A stretch of DNA of 64,000 nucleotides from Trichopria drosophilae (taxonomy: Eukaryota > Arthropoda > Insecta > Hymenoptera > Diapriidae): positions 34,197,001 through 34,261,000 of the forward strand of contig CM059587.1 in the NCBI GenBank assembly GCA_030407085.1, written 5' to 3'. The stretch's first letter is position 1. Each line of letters opens with the position of its first letter. The position numbers and the translations under genes are program-made. The notes beneath the pieces are model-generated. The model was not told the DNA's origin, searched no databases, and saw nothing but the letters and a program-made list of their open reading frames with translations. This document shows positions 11,938 through 25,652 of this stretch, in pieces.

Positions 11938-12577
11938 ATGAATAATACAAGTAGATCGGGTTATGAACACGGTTTTTACTTAAACGTTTTCTCGACACAC
12001 TACCAAAAAGTGATGGAGAAAGAAGTTCCTGACAGCTTTTTTTAACCTATCAGCTAAGAACCATAGAGAATAGGTTTTCCAATTTCTTAGACAGATAAAC
12101 CCACCTTTGCTAGGCTCGAGTCAAAATCTATTCCTTGCATTATTTTATATTGGGGATTCGGGAATATCTGAAGATGCACGCCTGGAATTGATAGATATTG
12201 CAAAATACAAAAGGGAGCAAGAAGTCGTTATTAAATAATTATTTGGGATGACACTCAACAATATCCTTTCAATATCTTTAGTATTGCTATCCTTGATGTC
12301 GCTAATATGCTGGTTGCTACGCGTAAATTGAGTACTCCATACACGTCCTTCAAGTGATGCCTGAACGTACGCAAGATAATATTGGTTTCAGGGAAAGATA
12401 AATTTGAATCAATTGAAGATATGTTCTTAATATTCAGGTATATTTCTTTCCTCAGTGTTCGAGTCCCTCTAATGGGTAATACATCTCTTATTGTTGGATA
12501 TTGGCAATAAGCTCGATGCAAACAAACATTAAGAACTCAGACAATATTCTGATAGCGTTTGGCGATTTGAAGCCTGA
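11938..12577 (+). pseudogene. mpaB-like oxygenase pseudogene
   Basis: Decayed copy of the adjacent gene at 13983. Its start (MNNTSRSGYEHGFYLNVFST) and the stretch VATRKLSTPYTSFK match that gene's exon 1, and the last 100 bases match its exon 3 (ending in the frame for WRF). It carries many stops and frameshifts, has lost the second half of exon 1 and all of exon 2, and joins the remains directly. Homology to the intact gene extends into the flanks: 11650-11810 matches 13555-13700 upstream, and 12578-12730 matches 16386-16570 downstream. This marks a segmental tandem duplication rather than a processed copy. Confidence 0.85.
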
Positions 12578-13982
12578 TAACTGCTGAAGTAATAGTTAAT
12601 ATTTGACATCAGAAAAAAAAAAATTTTTAGTGCACACTAACTAAACTTCTTCTCTTAGTGTATATATCTAAAGTGAAAAAAAATGCGGTACCACTATTTT
12701 TTTGTGATTATTATTTGGAAAACTATAATTATGGGAAAAACTTAGTAGCTAGCATGACTTTGATTTACTCTTCTCCACGATTGGTATGGAAAGAAAACAA
12801 AAAAGGGCATAGCTCACATTTTTCAGGATTTTTATGCAACAAACAACATAAACAAATAATAATACCAAAAAAAGCAAAAATAATTAAAAAACAAAAAAAA
12901 GGAGACAGAAGTCGCTTCGTCATCGATCCTGTCTGGTTTCGACTGAATGCGGTAGTTACGCGCCGGATCTGTTAATCTTTTTAAACATCACCATTTCTTG
13001 AATTTGGTTAGCACAATTAGAATCGCCATTGTGAATTTTAAATTTTCAATATCTGAGGCTGGATTTGTGATCAGCGACCCTAAAAACCCCCGAGTACCCA
13101 GTTTCAGCTTGATCAAGTAAGTTTTTTTGAATTTGGTCTGCCATATTGGATCTGCCATCTTGATTTTTTTTAAATCTGAGACCGGATTCGTAATCTGCAA
13201 CTCTATCTGCGATCTAGGTTGCAAAAATACGTTAAATACTTTTCCTAGTAATTTAATACCTTTGACACCACGAAAGTGTCTTAATACATGAGATTAAATT
13301 ACCTATGAAGATTTGTGTTTATAAATAAGTTATACAATAATACTCCGGTTGATATGTGCTCGGGGTCGAAGTTTTCAAAATGATTATTTTCATTTATCTG
13401 TTGTCAATAACGTAACTGGGTCTACTAAATCAACTCTACCCAGTCGAGGAGTACATGAGCTAAAGTCCGCAGGGTTGAATCAACTAGTTTCAATGATTAT
13501 TTTTCGGAATGTTGCATCAAACATTGCGTGGGGAATGTAAGCGTGAAATTAGCATAGATTAAAACAACGATTGTCGGAATAATATCCAATCCTATTTAGC
13601 TTATGTCATATCAACATCATGTGTTTTAATCAGAATAAAACATTACTTTGGTTTTCAGTTAAAATTTACTCGTGACTGCGAGACATTTCTCATTGCATGC
13701 AAATACGTTTACATTGTCATTCAAAGTGAAATCGCAGTCAGTGAAAACTCAGTAGATTGTAGTAGAAATCATTCGATTTGGAGCATTTACGTAAACACTC
13801 ATGCAACGAGACTACAACAAACAATTCAAACGAACTTATCTGATCTTATTAGCGCATCATTTTAGGAGGAAATTATTGACGACGAAATATTATCTTCTAC
13901 GAATATAGCAAGATAAACTTCTGAAAACAACTGTAAAACAAAGACTAAGAAAACGAGACCAAAATAATAACAATACGACAAT

Positions 13983-16385
13983 ATGGCAAATAATTGTACA
14001 AGTACATCAGGATATGAATATGGTTTTTACTCAAAAGTTTTCTCAGCATACCACCAAAAAGTGATGAACAAGGAAGTCCCTGATAGCTTTTACAACCTCT
14101 CAACTCAGGAACAACGAGAGTGGATTTACGAATTACTAAAAAAACAATACCCTTCTTCACCGGACTCAATTTTGAATCTGCAACTTGGAATATTTTATAG
14201 TGGCGATTCGGGAATATCTGAAGGTGCACGTCCGGAATGGCTGGACATTGAAAAATACAGAAGGGGTCAACAAGTCGTTAAAAAATATTTATTTGGAATC
14301 GCACTCAACAACATTGTTTCTACAGCTTTAAGCTTTACCCTCCTTGATGCTACAAATATCATAGTTGCTACACGTAAATCCAGTACGCCGTACACGTCCT
14401 TCAAGCGATACCTTAGCACTCTCAACATAATGAAAAATTGGTACTTTGATGATCCATTTGCAAAAGGCACATCAGCCTTCAATGAGATGCAGCTTGTGCG
14501 AAAATTACACATGAACGCGCGTAAGAAGGTGTTGGATTCAAAGGGGAATGATCTAACAATTTCGAATGCTTGGTGTCCGGCTCACGAGGCAATGATGGAA
14601 GATTTTAAAGAATGTTGTCCAGCACTAAATGAGAAAAGTCCTTTCGCAGCTTACAATTTTGAAAATATTGGTAGTAAAGGCTTGAGTCAGGGACATATGT
14701 CACTGGGACAATTCACATTTACCGGTCTAATTATTTTGTATCCAAAAGAGTTTGGAATGCCTGATATTACTGATGAGGAATTGGAGGATTATGTCTACGT
14801 ATGGAGATGCCTTGGGTACCTACTTGGCGTAGAGGATGAGTATGTTCATAATATTATTTTGAGTTACTTTAATTTTATTCGTTTCGTGAAAAATTAATAA
14901 TAAATCTGCCGCTTGAAAATACTCCAAAGAAATATCTCTGAAACATTCAACAAGTTTTGACAAACTTAAAACTACCATTTAGTAGTTAAGACTACCATTT
15001 ATTTTTAAGCTAATGAAGAATACTCTTTGTCATTTAATTAGTTCCACTTCAAACAAAAATTACAAATGCTCGCAGAGGGCCATATTTCTCTTCACTAATT
15101 ATATTTTCAGGGATTATTTTTAATACGATCTTTTTCTCTTCAATTGCGGGAAGCTAGAAAACAGCGCGTGTCCTACTAAATATCCTACGCTATAAACAAT
15201 ATCACCATTGATAGTCACTGGTACTTAATATTATTATTGCAGTAGACCCTCCCATAGTGTCGCAGTTCATTCCTCTTCTATAGTGTCGCAGTAAGCTCCC
15301 CACCACTTGACCCGTCTCATATCAACAGTAACGTGATAACACAAGATTATGCGCGATTATTTTCTATTTTAAAATCATAAAAATGTGTGTTAAATTTAAT
15401 AAACCGGTGTAGGAAACAAATATGGATATACCTTTACATTTTAAATTTAATATTAAGGTTCTTAAAATTGAGTACGAATATGTTACATTTCAAATACATA
15501 TTTATTGGATAATTATTATGTAGATAACATTACTTTTAATAAACAAAAATACAGCAATGTAATATATGAATTTTCTGAAACTTTGCATTTATTATTATAA
15601 CATTATCGTATATTAAAATAAAATTATTTATTAATTTTACGAAGTATCATATTAAATTTAAAATGTAAATGTCGAATTTGACATACACCTTTTTACAGTA
15701 TATTATCTCCTGAGTATTATTTTCAATGAAAATAGTAAAAATGTTAGTTTTAAAAATATTTTAATTACAGTGAACTAATTTATAATTTTTATGTACAGTT
15801 TCCTAAATATTAAAAGTTTCGCGGAATATCTCATGTATGTAACCTTTTTTGACTCAAAATGACTGTATCGTAAAATAACATTTCAGATTCAACTTTTGTC
15901 GTGGCAATTTAAAAGAGGTCCAACAAAGGACAAGAGACTGTTTGGAAATCCTTATGAAACCAAACTTCCCGTACATATATCAAGAATGGGAACACATGAC
16001 ACGATGCATGTTCGAAGGCATGCGTTTTTACTTACCAATACCTACTTTCGATTTAATGATGTTGTATTGCTTCAAACTGATGGATTTTAATATGCCAAGA
16101 TTTGAAAAACAGATACCGCTTATTGATTGGCTGTTATACAAAAGTTTCATGTAAGTCTCTTATATATATATATATTAAAATAATCCTATCTCTAAACTAT
16201 TTGAATTAATTTAAAACATGTCCATGTTCAGGTCTGTCCTTTTCATTACTGGAAGACTACCCATAACAAGGAGTGTTGTAAATAATGTACTTCTCTGGTG
16301 TTTGGGTGTTGGCAATAAGCTCAATGCAAACAAACATAAAGAACTCCAAGAATATTCTGCTAGAGTTTGGCGATTTCAATCCTGA
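13983..16385 (+). CDS. ER-bound mpaB / rubber-oxygenase-like protein (DUF2236 fold), paralogue 1
   Basis: Predicted 424-aa protein from three exons: 13983-14839, 15887-16150 and 16232-16385, all with GT-AG introns and a frame that closes exactly. The family includes fungal mpaB, which cleaves a farnesyl chain oxidatively, and bacterial latex-clearing proteins, heme b dioxygenases acting on isoprene chains. Family-like motifs are RPEWLD (83-88), RKSSTPYTSF (131-140, candidate heme-propionate region), VRKLHMNAR (172-180, with His176 the likely axial heme ligand) and WRCLGYLLGVEDE (274-286). Hydrophobic stretches near 110-130 and 242-253 may sit in or against the ER membrane. The exon 2 product holds EWEHMTRCMFEGMR. 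It is first of three intact tandem paralogues. A TTTTCAG acceptor at about 13660, conserved with the pseudogene, suggests a 5' UTR intron. Substrate unknown. Confidence 0.85.
15240..15320. repeat. Short repeat resembling a pogo/Tigger-type end
   Basis: Inside intron 1 of the first oxygenase gene, CAGTAGACCCTCCCATAGTG is followed by a second ATAGTGTCGCAGT about 35 bases on. The start resembles the CAGTAGA termini of pogo-like MITEs (compare 25653), but I do not find a matching inverted end. Probably a half-deleted copy. Confidence 0.3.
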
Positions 16386-19300
16386 TATGTGAATAATTAA
16401 CGATTAAGCAATAGTTTGTATATGGGCATGTCTCTAAAACTTTTAATATTTATTTTAGAAAAAAATAAAAAGAAATGTTCAATGCAAACTAACTAAACTT
16501 ATTCTCTTACCTTTATATGTTTATAAAAAGTAAGAAAAATGAGGCACCACTTATTATTTTGTGATTGTTGGAAAAATCAAACCTGTAAATTTGACGTCAA
16601 ATTTTGAGGTAGGATTTTCCTTTGTCAAGTTCTATGCCACAAATTTCAGGTTTGATTTTTTCTATTTGCAAGCAACAAATCTTTACTATATTACTGCACC
16701 CGGTAGCCCTTGCGATGATCTCCATATTTCTGTATAGAAGTTTTGAATAACTGTTTGGCCCTTAACGATTAAGTTGAATAAAAGTTTATATTAATGGAAA
16801 TTGAATAAGTGCCTTTCACTTGTATATGAAGTTCGACCACAATTATACAAGAAGCTTTTTCCAAAACATTTGCTAGGTAGTACGGAAACTCGCTGCTTGA
16901 TGGCGCGACATTTCATAGATGTTTCTTTTTTTTATCAGAAAACCATCTATATAAATTTTGTTCGACCCTACGTAATCTAGTATGGATCTTCCCCAAAAAC
17001 TAATCAGCTCTAACTTAGGACGTGACAAACTCAAACAGAGATTCAACGTTAAAATCGGTCTTTCCGTTCGCTAGATATGGCGAAACAAAAAAATGGGACG
17101 TATGTGAGTACAAGATCACGTTTTCCCACGTTTTCCCAAGATCCTATTTTACATAAGTAAAAGTAGTAAAGCCGTAATTAAAAAAGTTTTACTATTCTTT
17201 AAAAAAAAGTCAACATTTCTTGAAAAATTATTGCAACTCTAGCAGTTTCACAAATTAGTAAATTTCGTTCTTTCTTTGTAATGCCTGAAAAGAAATATCA
17301 CACAACAATCTGCATCGTCAGAGAATTTCACAGCACTGATACATTACATGTGTTTCAAATCGTGAGCAACCTCTGATTTATACAGAAATATAACATTGAT
17401 GCTTTGATCGATGCTTTGTTAATGATCTAGACGATTGCTCAAAACAAGTTCTACTACACGAGGAAGCAGATGGAGTAATTTAAGCGGCGTGAATGACTGA
17501 TTAATGTGAGACTTCCGTGATCATTAAATGTGTTATACACGTGTCCCACGTTTTGAAAATTATTCAACTTCTCTCATGTGACAATAATTTTTCATATTTT
17601 GATTGTATTTGATGTAGATATTTCATCGAAAAAACACTTTTAATTTTAAATTATGTAAAGGGCCGCAATTCACAAAAGGTCACACAGAAGTATTACTACA
17701 AATACCACAAACAAATAAGTGAGGTAATATGAATTTGGCGTTTTGTTTTATAGTAAATATATTTCTTTATTAAATTCTTCGATGGTGTATTGAATCATTA
17801 GGTACATTTCAAATCATGTTTCAAATTAGTAAATAAATGAGTGAAAATCGTGTATTTTTTACCGTTTTGAAAGAAAGTAATTTTTTTAATTAAAAATTCT
17901 TTAATTCTAATATAATGTAATAATAACACTTAATATAGCTAATAAAAATAAATATTTAATCATACATACAATTTCTTTAAAAAAATATGGAGACTTATTG
18001 CGAAAATATCCGATTCACTTGCAATTTTTCAATATCATACTACCATATTGAATTTCTAAACGTTTAATTTAGATTTACACGTGCAACCGTCAAAGACGCA
18101 TAGTCACCGGTTTCGGTATTTCATCGGATAGTCATTTGGAATTTTTATAAATCGCTGGATTTGATTGTTTACTGCATAGCAAAAATAATATATTTGTTTT
18201 GAGACATATAATTATTTTATATTTCTGAGGTCGCCTCTTGCGAATGCCACTGAGGAGAAAAGTCTGAAAAAAGTCATTTAACCTTACCTTTTTAACGATC
18301 GCATAAAAAATACGTTTTTTTCATGATTTTTATTTATAAATTCATATTTTTATGCGGGAAATTATTTTTGTTCTTTACGGAATGTTGGAAAAAGTGATCC
18401 CGTTATCCTAGGAATAACGTAAGGGTCCAAAATGTTTTTTTTTTCACTTTGACGATTTCAAAAAGTGGACTTAACAGATTCTTTTATTTATCGATTTATA
18501 TGTTCCTGGTTTTAAACGTTATATTGCCCTTTTTGAAAATATAATACTGTTATAAATTCAAATTATAAGATGGCGGACTAAATATGGTAGCTATTCCCCG
18601 ATGAACTCGTTGTTTCTTATCCAATTTGTTTTGATCATCGTTCTAACATCAAAAACGGAAAATTCAAGATGCCAAAGCCAGTATGGTGGACAATTCCAGA
18701 GACATTCGTTATTTCTTATGGAATCAGTCACCGTCGGCACGCGTATTGCTGTTTTTGAGATTGATGATCAGGATTCTGACATCAGATTAAGCAAATACAA
18801 AATTGGGAACCGAATACAATGATTGTCCAAAGCCAACTCATTGTTTCTATCTGCATCCGCATAGGAAAATAAGTTGTTTCAACGTTTCCGTGTTTAATTA
18901 CATAAATAAGAGTTTATAAATATGCGTAACTAATATTATTTAAAAAAAAAATATTCCCAAAGAACTCATTAGGAACTGTCAGAAGTTTTCGAGTATTCTC
19001 GATATTGAGTAAAAGATTTGTTTATGTACACTATGTTCTGGTATTTGAAGTACTTTTTACCAAATTCGTACAAAGAATTCTTCTAGAAATCTTCTTTTAT
19101 ATAAGCGTTGAAGAAGTGTTCTTCTTTTGGAATATTTCACAATTCCTTTTTGGTAGTAAAATTTATCAATATGCAGACGAATAAGCAGACTTTCTCATTA
19201 TATAACTGTAATTTAATCACGTTTGTTAAGATTCTGCATTCGCTGTACATTCAGTGCATAACGTAGTGATGTCTTGACACGTTCATTTTTTAGAACTTAG

Positions 19301-21222
19301 AGTAATATTTGACGAAACATGGAAAGTGTTGCAAATTTAATATAAATCAGGTAACTCAAAATTCCACGTATAATTACAAAAAAAGTGCCCGATGTACGCA
19401 TATACACGTGTTTTGTTTTTTCGTGTACTTCGTCTTACTTGCAAATTAGATTATTAATGACCACACTGAGAGAAATTATTTACTAATAATTGATGTAAGC
19501 TAATTTCAAGGCTCTTAGATTAACTGTAAAGTTATAAAATAACAGTAACTGTCAAGTAAAAAATGTCACGAATTTTTTAGATGAAAACTCCAGCACTTTC
19601 CTGCATGCAATGTTATTGTATATTAACTCGTATATTTTAACATTCAATGAGCGTCGTTTGAACTGCGCATGTCAACAATGCGTCGAAAAATTCACGGAGA
19701 ATCGAATTACAACGCATGTGTATGTTTGTTTATAAATGTTTCGGTGAAACTGTAAACGCGCAAATATACTATACATCTCTCCATGGAAGAAATTGTCCAT
19801 TTTTCTCTCCCCTATATCTTTAACATGGTAAATAAGAATGTTATACAAGAATTGTAGAAAAAATGTTTTCATTTCTACCAGGGTCACGTAATGAACTTAA
19901 ATAATGTCTAAAATTCTTGTATTAAGTATTAACATAACAAATTTAACCGAATCTCATATTTAGGTAACTTCAGGATAAAGTATCCTTACAATAAGATCAA
20001 AATCTAAATTCTGTTAGCTTACTATGAAGCAATTACATTAAATGTAAACAAACATTTCTCTCAGTGCGTAAAGCGGAAGAAAAATGTATGCATTAGATAA
20101 TTATAAATCTATTCTACGTCAATAAGAAAAAATAGTGTCCTAATTTTTTTTTAAACAGAATTTTCAAATATTATTCACTTCCAGCAACACATTTTTCAAC
20201 TAACATTTTTGGAAAGTATGGTAAAAACTGTTTCTTCATTTTACCATTCAAGAGACATAAGTTATGCAATGTTAAAATCAGTTTCTGGCCAATTTTTAGT
20301 CTTCCCTGGCCCATTAAGGACTAAATAAATTAATTCCTAAAAAAATTGATCAAACTTATTTATTTAGGTCCTAATGTCAAGAAGACTGACAAACTTTTAT
20401 TTTTAAAGGTTAAAATTGAAAAATAGGTTAGAGTAACCTAGTCTAAATCATACACTGCATTTACATTTCGTAACATAAATTTAGGATTTACGATATATCG
20501 GGCTACTTTTTCGTGATAAAATAAAGATGATAATGATGCCAGAATAATAAATTATTATTATATAATGGCGTATACTGACAAACTTTATCTGGAAATTTAG
20601 AAATAAAGTTGATATACATTAGCTTCATCCACTCGAAAAAAATATTGTCAATACATCATATTTTTCTTATTCAAATTATTTCTTAAGAAATCTGCCCATT
20701 TGCGAACAATCTTTAATCATTTTAACACTATGCTTAAAAGTAGAAGCTTTCAAATTAGCTACACTGAAATTGTTATTTGTATTTCAAACATTTACATCCA
20801 ACGTTGAAGGCTTGTGTTAATTACAATAAACTGTAAACACAATCGAACGCAATAATACAGAATTGATATGAAAATATAACATAAAATTCTAACAATTTTC
20901 TTAAATGTCAATCAATAGAATTAAGTGTATGTAAAAATTCCAATGATTTACATGCATTCTTATGCATAATAGGTCATATATTAAGACTGACAATAGGACT
21001 TCAGAAGTAGTTTAATAATCAGTTCCTGGTTTAGAATTACAATTTCTTACTTACGAAATAGCCAAAGAAAAGTTTTATTAAAGATACATTGAATCGAATT
21101 ACCGTGATACAACTATGTAGGACCAATGTGCCTAAACCATACGTTAACTATTCATTTAAAAATTAGTAAGTGTTAAACAAGTTGTATCGTTTCATAAAAC
21201 AATTAGTAGATACAAACAGTTA
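16386..21222. other. Intergenic region between oxygenase paralogues 1 and 2
   Basis: AT-rich sequence with no supported gene. About 16386-16570 is the 3' flank that is duplicated after the pseudogene. The only clear element is the inverted-repeat element at 19464-20066. A short frame at 18601 has a signal-like start but no other support. Confidence 0.55.
19464..20066. mobile_element. Non-autonomous DNA element with CACTGAGAGAAAT inverted ends
   Basis: The left end CACTGAGAGAAAT and the right end ATTTCTCTCAGTG are perfect inverted repeats, with weaker symmetry for another 30-40 bases inward. Length 603 bases, with no transposase. No clear target-site duplication is visible, so the superfamily is left open. 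Confidence 0.55.
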
Positions 21223-22734
21223 ATGGCGATGGAGGAAAATGACACGATCGAGGGTTTACACGATTTTTATTTTCAAGACTTGACAACTTTTTATAAGACA
21301 TCATTCGGTAAGAGTATACCTGAAACCTTTTATGACTTTACTGAAGAGGAAAGGAAGAAATGTTTACTCGATTTACATCGAAGACAATACCCTTCTATGC
21401 CAGAATCACTGAATTATTTGTGGGTAGCATCGTTTTATGGCGGCGATTGTGGAAGATCCTCGGATTCTCGCCCAGAATGGTTAGATTTAGAACAATTTAG
21501 AAGAGGCCAAGCAGTCATTAAAAGATACCTGTATGGAATATCACTGAATATTGTTATTTCCACAGCTTTAAGTCTGATTTTTCACGGCAATTTAAAAGCA
21601 GTGATAATGACAGGAAAATCTCGTACACCATATACCTCGTTTAAGAGGTACATTTCAACCATCAACATAGTAAATAACTGGTTTTTCAATGATCCGTTTA
21701 AAAAAGATACATCGGCCTTTGAAGAAATACAGTTTGTTCGCAAACTGCACGTGAATATCAGAAAAAAATTCTTGTCGACAACTGCAGAATCATTGAGGCG
21801 GTCTACTACGATTAAAAATGCTTGGTGCCCAGCTTATGAGTCACTGATTCAAGACTTGAGGAATAGTTGTCCTGAGTCTAATCCAGAACAATGTCCCTTC
21901 TCAATTCACCACCAAGAAAATTCAAAGACGAAAGGAATGAATCAAGCAGAAATGTCCCTAGCACAATTTTCATTCGTTGGTCTGGCCATTTTAAACCCGA
22001 AAGCATTCGGGATGACGAATATTACTGAGCAAGAATTGGAAGATTACTGTTACGTGTGGAGGTGCCTTGGATATCTTTTAGGCATCGAAGACGAGTATGT
22101 ATATTTTGTTTGTTAACTTGTGTATACTCGACATTACTGTAGTAGGAACAATAAGAATTAATTTTCTTGTTAAGAGTAGTCAAGTAAATTATATTGTTTT
22201 AGATTCAACTTTTGTCGTGGATCGTTGCAGGAGATTCAACAGAGAGCTACCGACTTTTTGGAGATATGGTTAAAACCAAGTTTACCACATGTCAATCCAG
22301 AATGGGAGCATATGATGCGATGTATGGTGGAAGGCATGCGCTATTATACTCTTTTGCCTTCTTTTGATATTTTGATGCATCACAGTTTTCATTTAATAGA
22401 CGTAAAAACATCATGTTTCAAACAGCGCATAACGCTGCTCGACTGGATTTGGTTCAAAACTTTAATGTACGTTTCTATCATGAACACCTATTTCCATTAT
22501 GTAATTAGAACTTTTATAAAAAAAATAAGATCTGAGCAATTATTAATAACTTAAAATGGATCTAGGTTTACCTTTGGCATGGCTGGTCGATTTCCTGGAA
22601 TTGCAAACATCTTAAATCAAGTTATTATTTGGTGGTTGAAGAATGGTAATGAGTTCAGTGCACTCAAACATAAAAAGTTAAGGCAAATGTCGGCAGATAT
22701 TTTGGCATTATCTGCTCATCCAATAAAGTCGTGA
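21223..22734 (+). CDS. ER-bound mpaB / rubber-oxygenase-like protein, paralogue 2
   Basis: Predicted 434-aa protein from exons 21223-22094, 22203-22466 and 22566-22734. Intron positions and phases match paralogue 1, and the middle exon is again exactly 264 nt. Conserved family residues include RPEWLD, the VRKLHVNIR helix with the candidate heme-ligand His, EWEHMMRCMVEGMR in exon 2, and WRCLGYLLGIEDE before the first intron. One difference stands out: where paralogues 1 and 3 have TRKSSTPYTSF, this protein has TGKSRTPYTSF, so the first Arg of the motif is Gly. The C-terminal exon is divergent (FGMAGRFPGIANIL). An AATAAA follows the stop. Probably an ER membrane-associated heme oxygenase on an isoprenoid-like substrate, but activity is inferred. 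Confidence 0.85.
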
Positions 22735-23218
22735 ATATATATATTTTTCTAATAAAGCCACAATGTAATAAAAATCTTTTAAAAACGATCTCATTGAATC
22801 AATATCGTGTTTGATTAGACGTTTGAGGGGCGGTGGCACATAAATGTACCACCTTTCTTTGTCGCTGTTTTTTAAAGGATAAAAAGATGTAGGATAAAGG
22901 AAAGTTATTATTATCCTCCGCTTTAACGATTATTTTTGGCGCAATGCTCGTTTTTTTCAACAGCCACTTCCAACTATGGATGCCAATCCAGGATGCTTAA
23001 CTTCAAAAAGCTACTACGTGTTGAGTCGATCACAGGAACATTGCTGTCGGTGTTTTTTTTATATTTCCGATATATTTTCGAATTTTATGCAAGCATTTCT
23101 ATACTTTCGGGAATCTTAGTTATTGGTTAACCCTTTTAGGACGGGACGGACACATTTTTTGTATAAAGTTCAGCGCTTTGTCTAACGATGTTACGGTCAT
23201 GCAAAACATTCTTCAGCA

Positions 23219-23853
23219 ATCATTTTTTACGTATTTTTGTCTGCTCTTTCAGATTCTGTTGACGAAATTGACCCAAATCTCTTATTAAAAAAGATGCAGT
23301 TGTTTTTTTACAAAAAAACACGATTTTTTCAAAAAATGTTTTCATAAATCTAAGATTTTCACCCGAAAACAGCAACGTAGGAAGCATGCAAATGCATAAT
23401 ATCGCGTCCAAAATAGTTCAGCTTTCAAATGATACCACTCGCTTTTCAAAATTTCAAAATGGCGGTTATAAATGGTGGCCAAACAGCAGAAATTTTTCCA
23501 AATTTCATTGTAAACTAAAAAATTGAAGTTTTAGCATCACTATATTCTCAACAACTGCATACTTATATTTTTTTTGAGGTCGCTGATTTCAAATCCGAAG
23601 TAGATTTTAAAAATTCAAAATGGCGAATCCAATATGGCGGACGAAAAGCGAGTGGTATCATTTGAAAGCTGAACTATTTTGGACGCGATATTATGCATTT
23701 GCATGCTTCCTACGTTGCTGTTTTCGGGTGAATATCTTAGATTTATGAAAAAAATTTGTTGAAAAAAATCAACTGCATCTTTTTTAATAAGAGATTTGGC
23801 TCAATTTCGTCAACAGAATCTGAAAGAGCAGACAAAAATACGTAAGAAATGAT
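23219..23853. mobile_element. Foldback element FB-1 (long inverted repeats)
   Basis: Arms of about 220 bases (23219-23442 and 23642-23853) are inverted copies. The innermost part, about 68 bases ending at CACTCGCTTTTC, is identical in both arms, so the element or its last conversion is recent. The 200-base spacer carries CAAAATGGCGG and CCAATATGGCGGAC, words shared with the foldback at 45.9 kb. No open frame and no clear target duplication. Confidence 0.8.
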
Positions 23854-25652
23854 GTTATATTTTTGAGAATAGTTTTATTGTACATATATTTTATTCAACA
23901 TTTTCTTACTCTATATATGTCGAAAATTTTTAATCCTTGAATCATACTGTTTTGTTTACGTGGAAAGTAACAGACATTTAATATACTAGGGGGTTCTTGC
24001 GGTTGCTAATTACCAATGTAATTTCAGATTTCAACATTCAAAATAGGGGATTCAGATGTAAACAATAGCTTGAATTCATGACAAATGACCTTCAAAATTC
24101 TACGTGAGATATCTTATACGAGTTTGATGAATACATTTTTTTTTAATTTACATTTTTTAGAATTTACTTATTGATATCACGAAATTATCTGCTAAAATTT
24201 CTTCATATAACAGTATTAACTGCGAGTATTTTTATATTACCTGTATATATCATAAAATAAACATCGTAAAAGACCATAGAAAAAAAAGTAGTTTCTTCCT
24301 ACGTCCACGTCATTAGTTCTGATTCATGTTGAGAGGGAGGATGGAATGTAGATTCTATTCAGGTTCATCTGATATTGGTGCTGAAATCATAATTAGCGTC
24401 CCAAAAACCGTTACATAAAAAAATGTAGAATTTTCGTATTATTTATTGGAAATGTTGTCCATCATTTTCAATTTTGTAAATATGACCCTGGAATCGTGTT
24501 CAGCAAAGGACGTCACCCCTAAATATAAAATTTTATACAAATTTCCGCAAAACTAGATCCGCCATTTTGAATTTTAAAAATTTGACCACAGAATCCTGAT
24601 GAGTGATCATAAAAACTTAAAGATTACCTATGATTTTAAACATTTGCCCTTCAAACGGTTAAATAAAATATTTAGTTAAAAATAACGGTTGATATTAAAT
24701 ATTTAAAAGGAGAAAATTATTATTTATTTGTTTCATTTCAATTCAGTGATCTTCAACAGGCACTTGACGCGTTACCTAAAATGACAAGCAATGTACTGCA
24801 ACATTATCTTAATGGAGTAAAATATACACATTATATCTAATCTTCATAATATTTAAAAGCTCATGATGACCTCAAGTGTACATGACTTGTGTCAAGCGAC
24901 GCAAAAATAAAATTCAGCATCATTTTGCATCTGATTAGGCAGAAACATTGTACGATAATGTTTTTGTCCACTGTAATCGCGAATTGACTTTAATTGCTAA
25001 ATGATGGATCACTCGATAGAGCCGTGTCATGACAATTATGTTTCCTAAATTAGTCAGCTTATACTAAAAATCTCAAAAATGAAATGCTTTATAAATCTTA
25101 TTTGTGTCTGCGAGACTAAGTAATAACATAATGGTGCGGGCTTGCATGCAATGTATTTGCATTATTGCTGTTAACTAGTAGTTACTAGGGCACACTAGGA
25201 GATTTGCAGAAACTTACTAAATACTGTCAGTAAGTGAACTTTTAGTTACCCCGGCTGGAGATCTTTTAAATGCATGGAATGTCATGGACCGCGAATGGAC
25301 AAATATTTCGAAACCAACGATTTAAAAAACCGCCGAAACAAATGAAACGATTTTTAAAAAAATCTAATGCAAATTTTAATAGTCGAATAATTCTTCGAAA
25401 AGTGGTCGCAGCGTCATTTTTTACTAGTGTTTTGTATTTGTCTCAAAGAGACTTTTCAAATGAGCCCCACTCGAAATATTTTGCCATTTAAGATTTTCGA
25501 TACTCCTGTGCCCCACTTGCTCTCTTACAGGTATGAGGTCGCAATCCTAAAAAATTATAGATTTCTTGAAAAATCCGTTTCCGCATTTTTTTTTGTATTA
25601 TTGATGGTTTTCGAAATATTTGACCGTTCCCGGACTTTTTGCTATCACTGTA

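Noticed and set aside
12658..12975. 105-aa Lys/Asn-rich frame
   Set aside because: Low-complexity translation of A-rich sequence; its first part is the duplicated 3' flank of the oxygenase gene.
18601..18822. 73-aa frame with a signal-peptide-like start
   Set aside because: Short, no recognisable domain, no splice continuation, in repeat-like AT-rich DNA.
23127..23145. piggyBac-like left end (TTAACCCTTTTAGG)
   Set aside because: No inverted right end or second TTAA found at a plausible distance, so not listed as an element.
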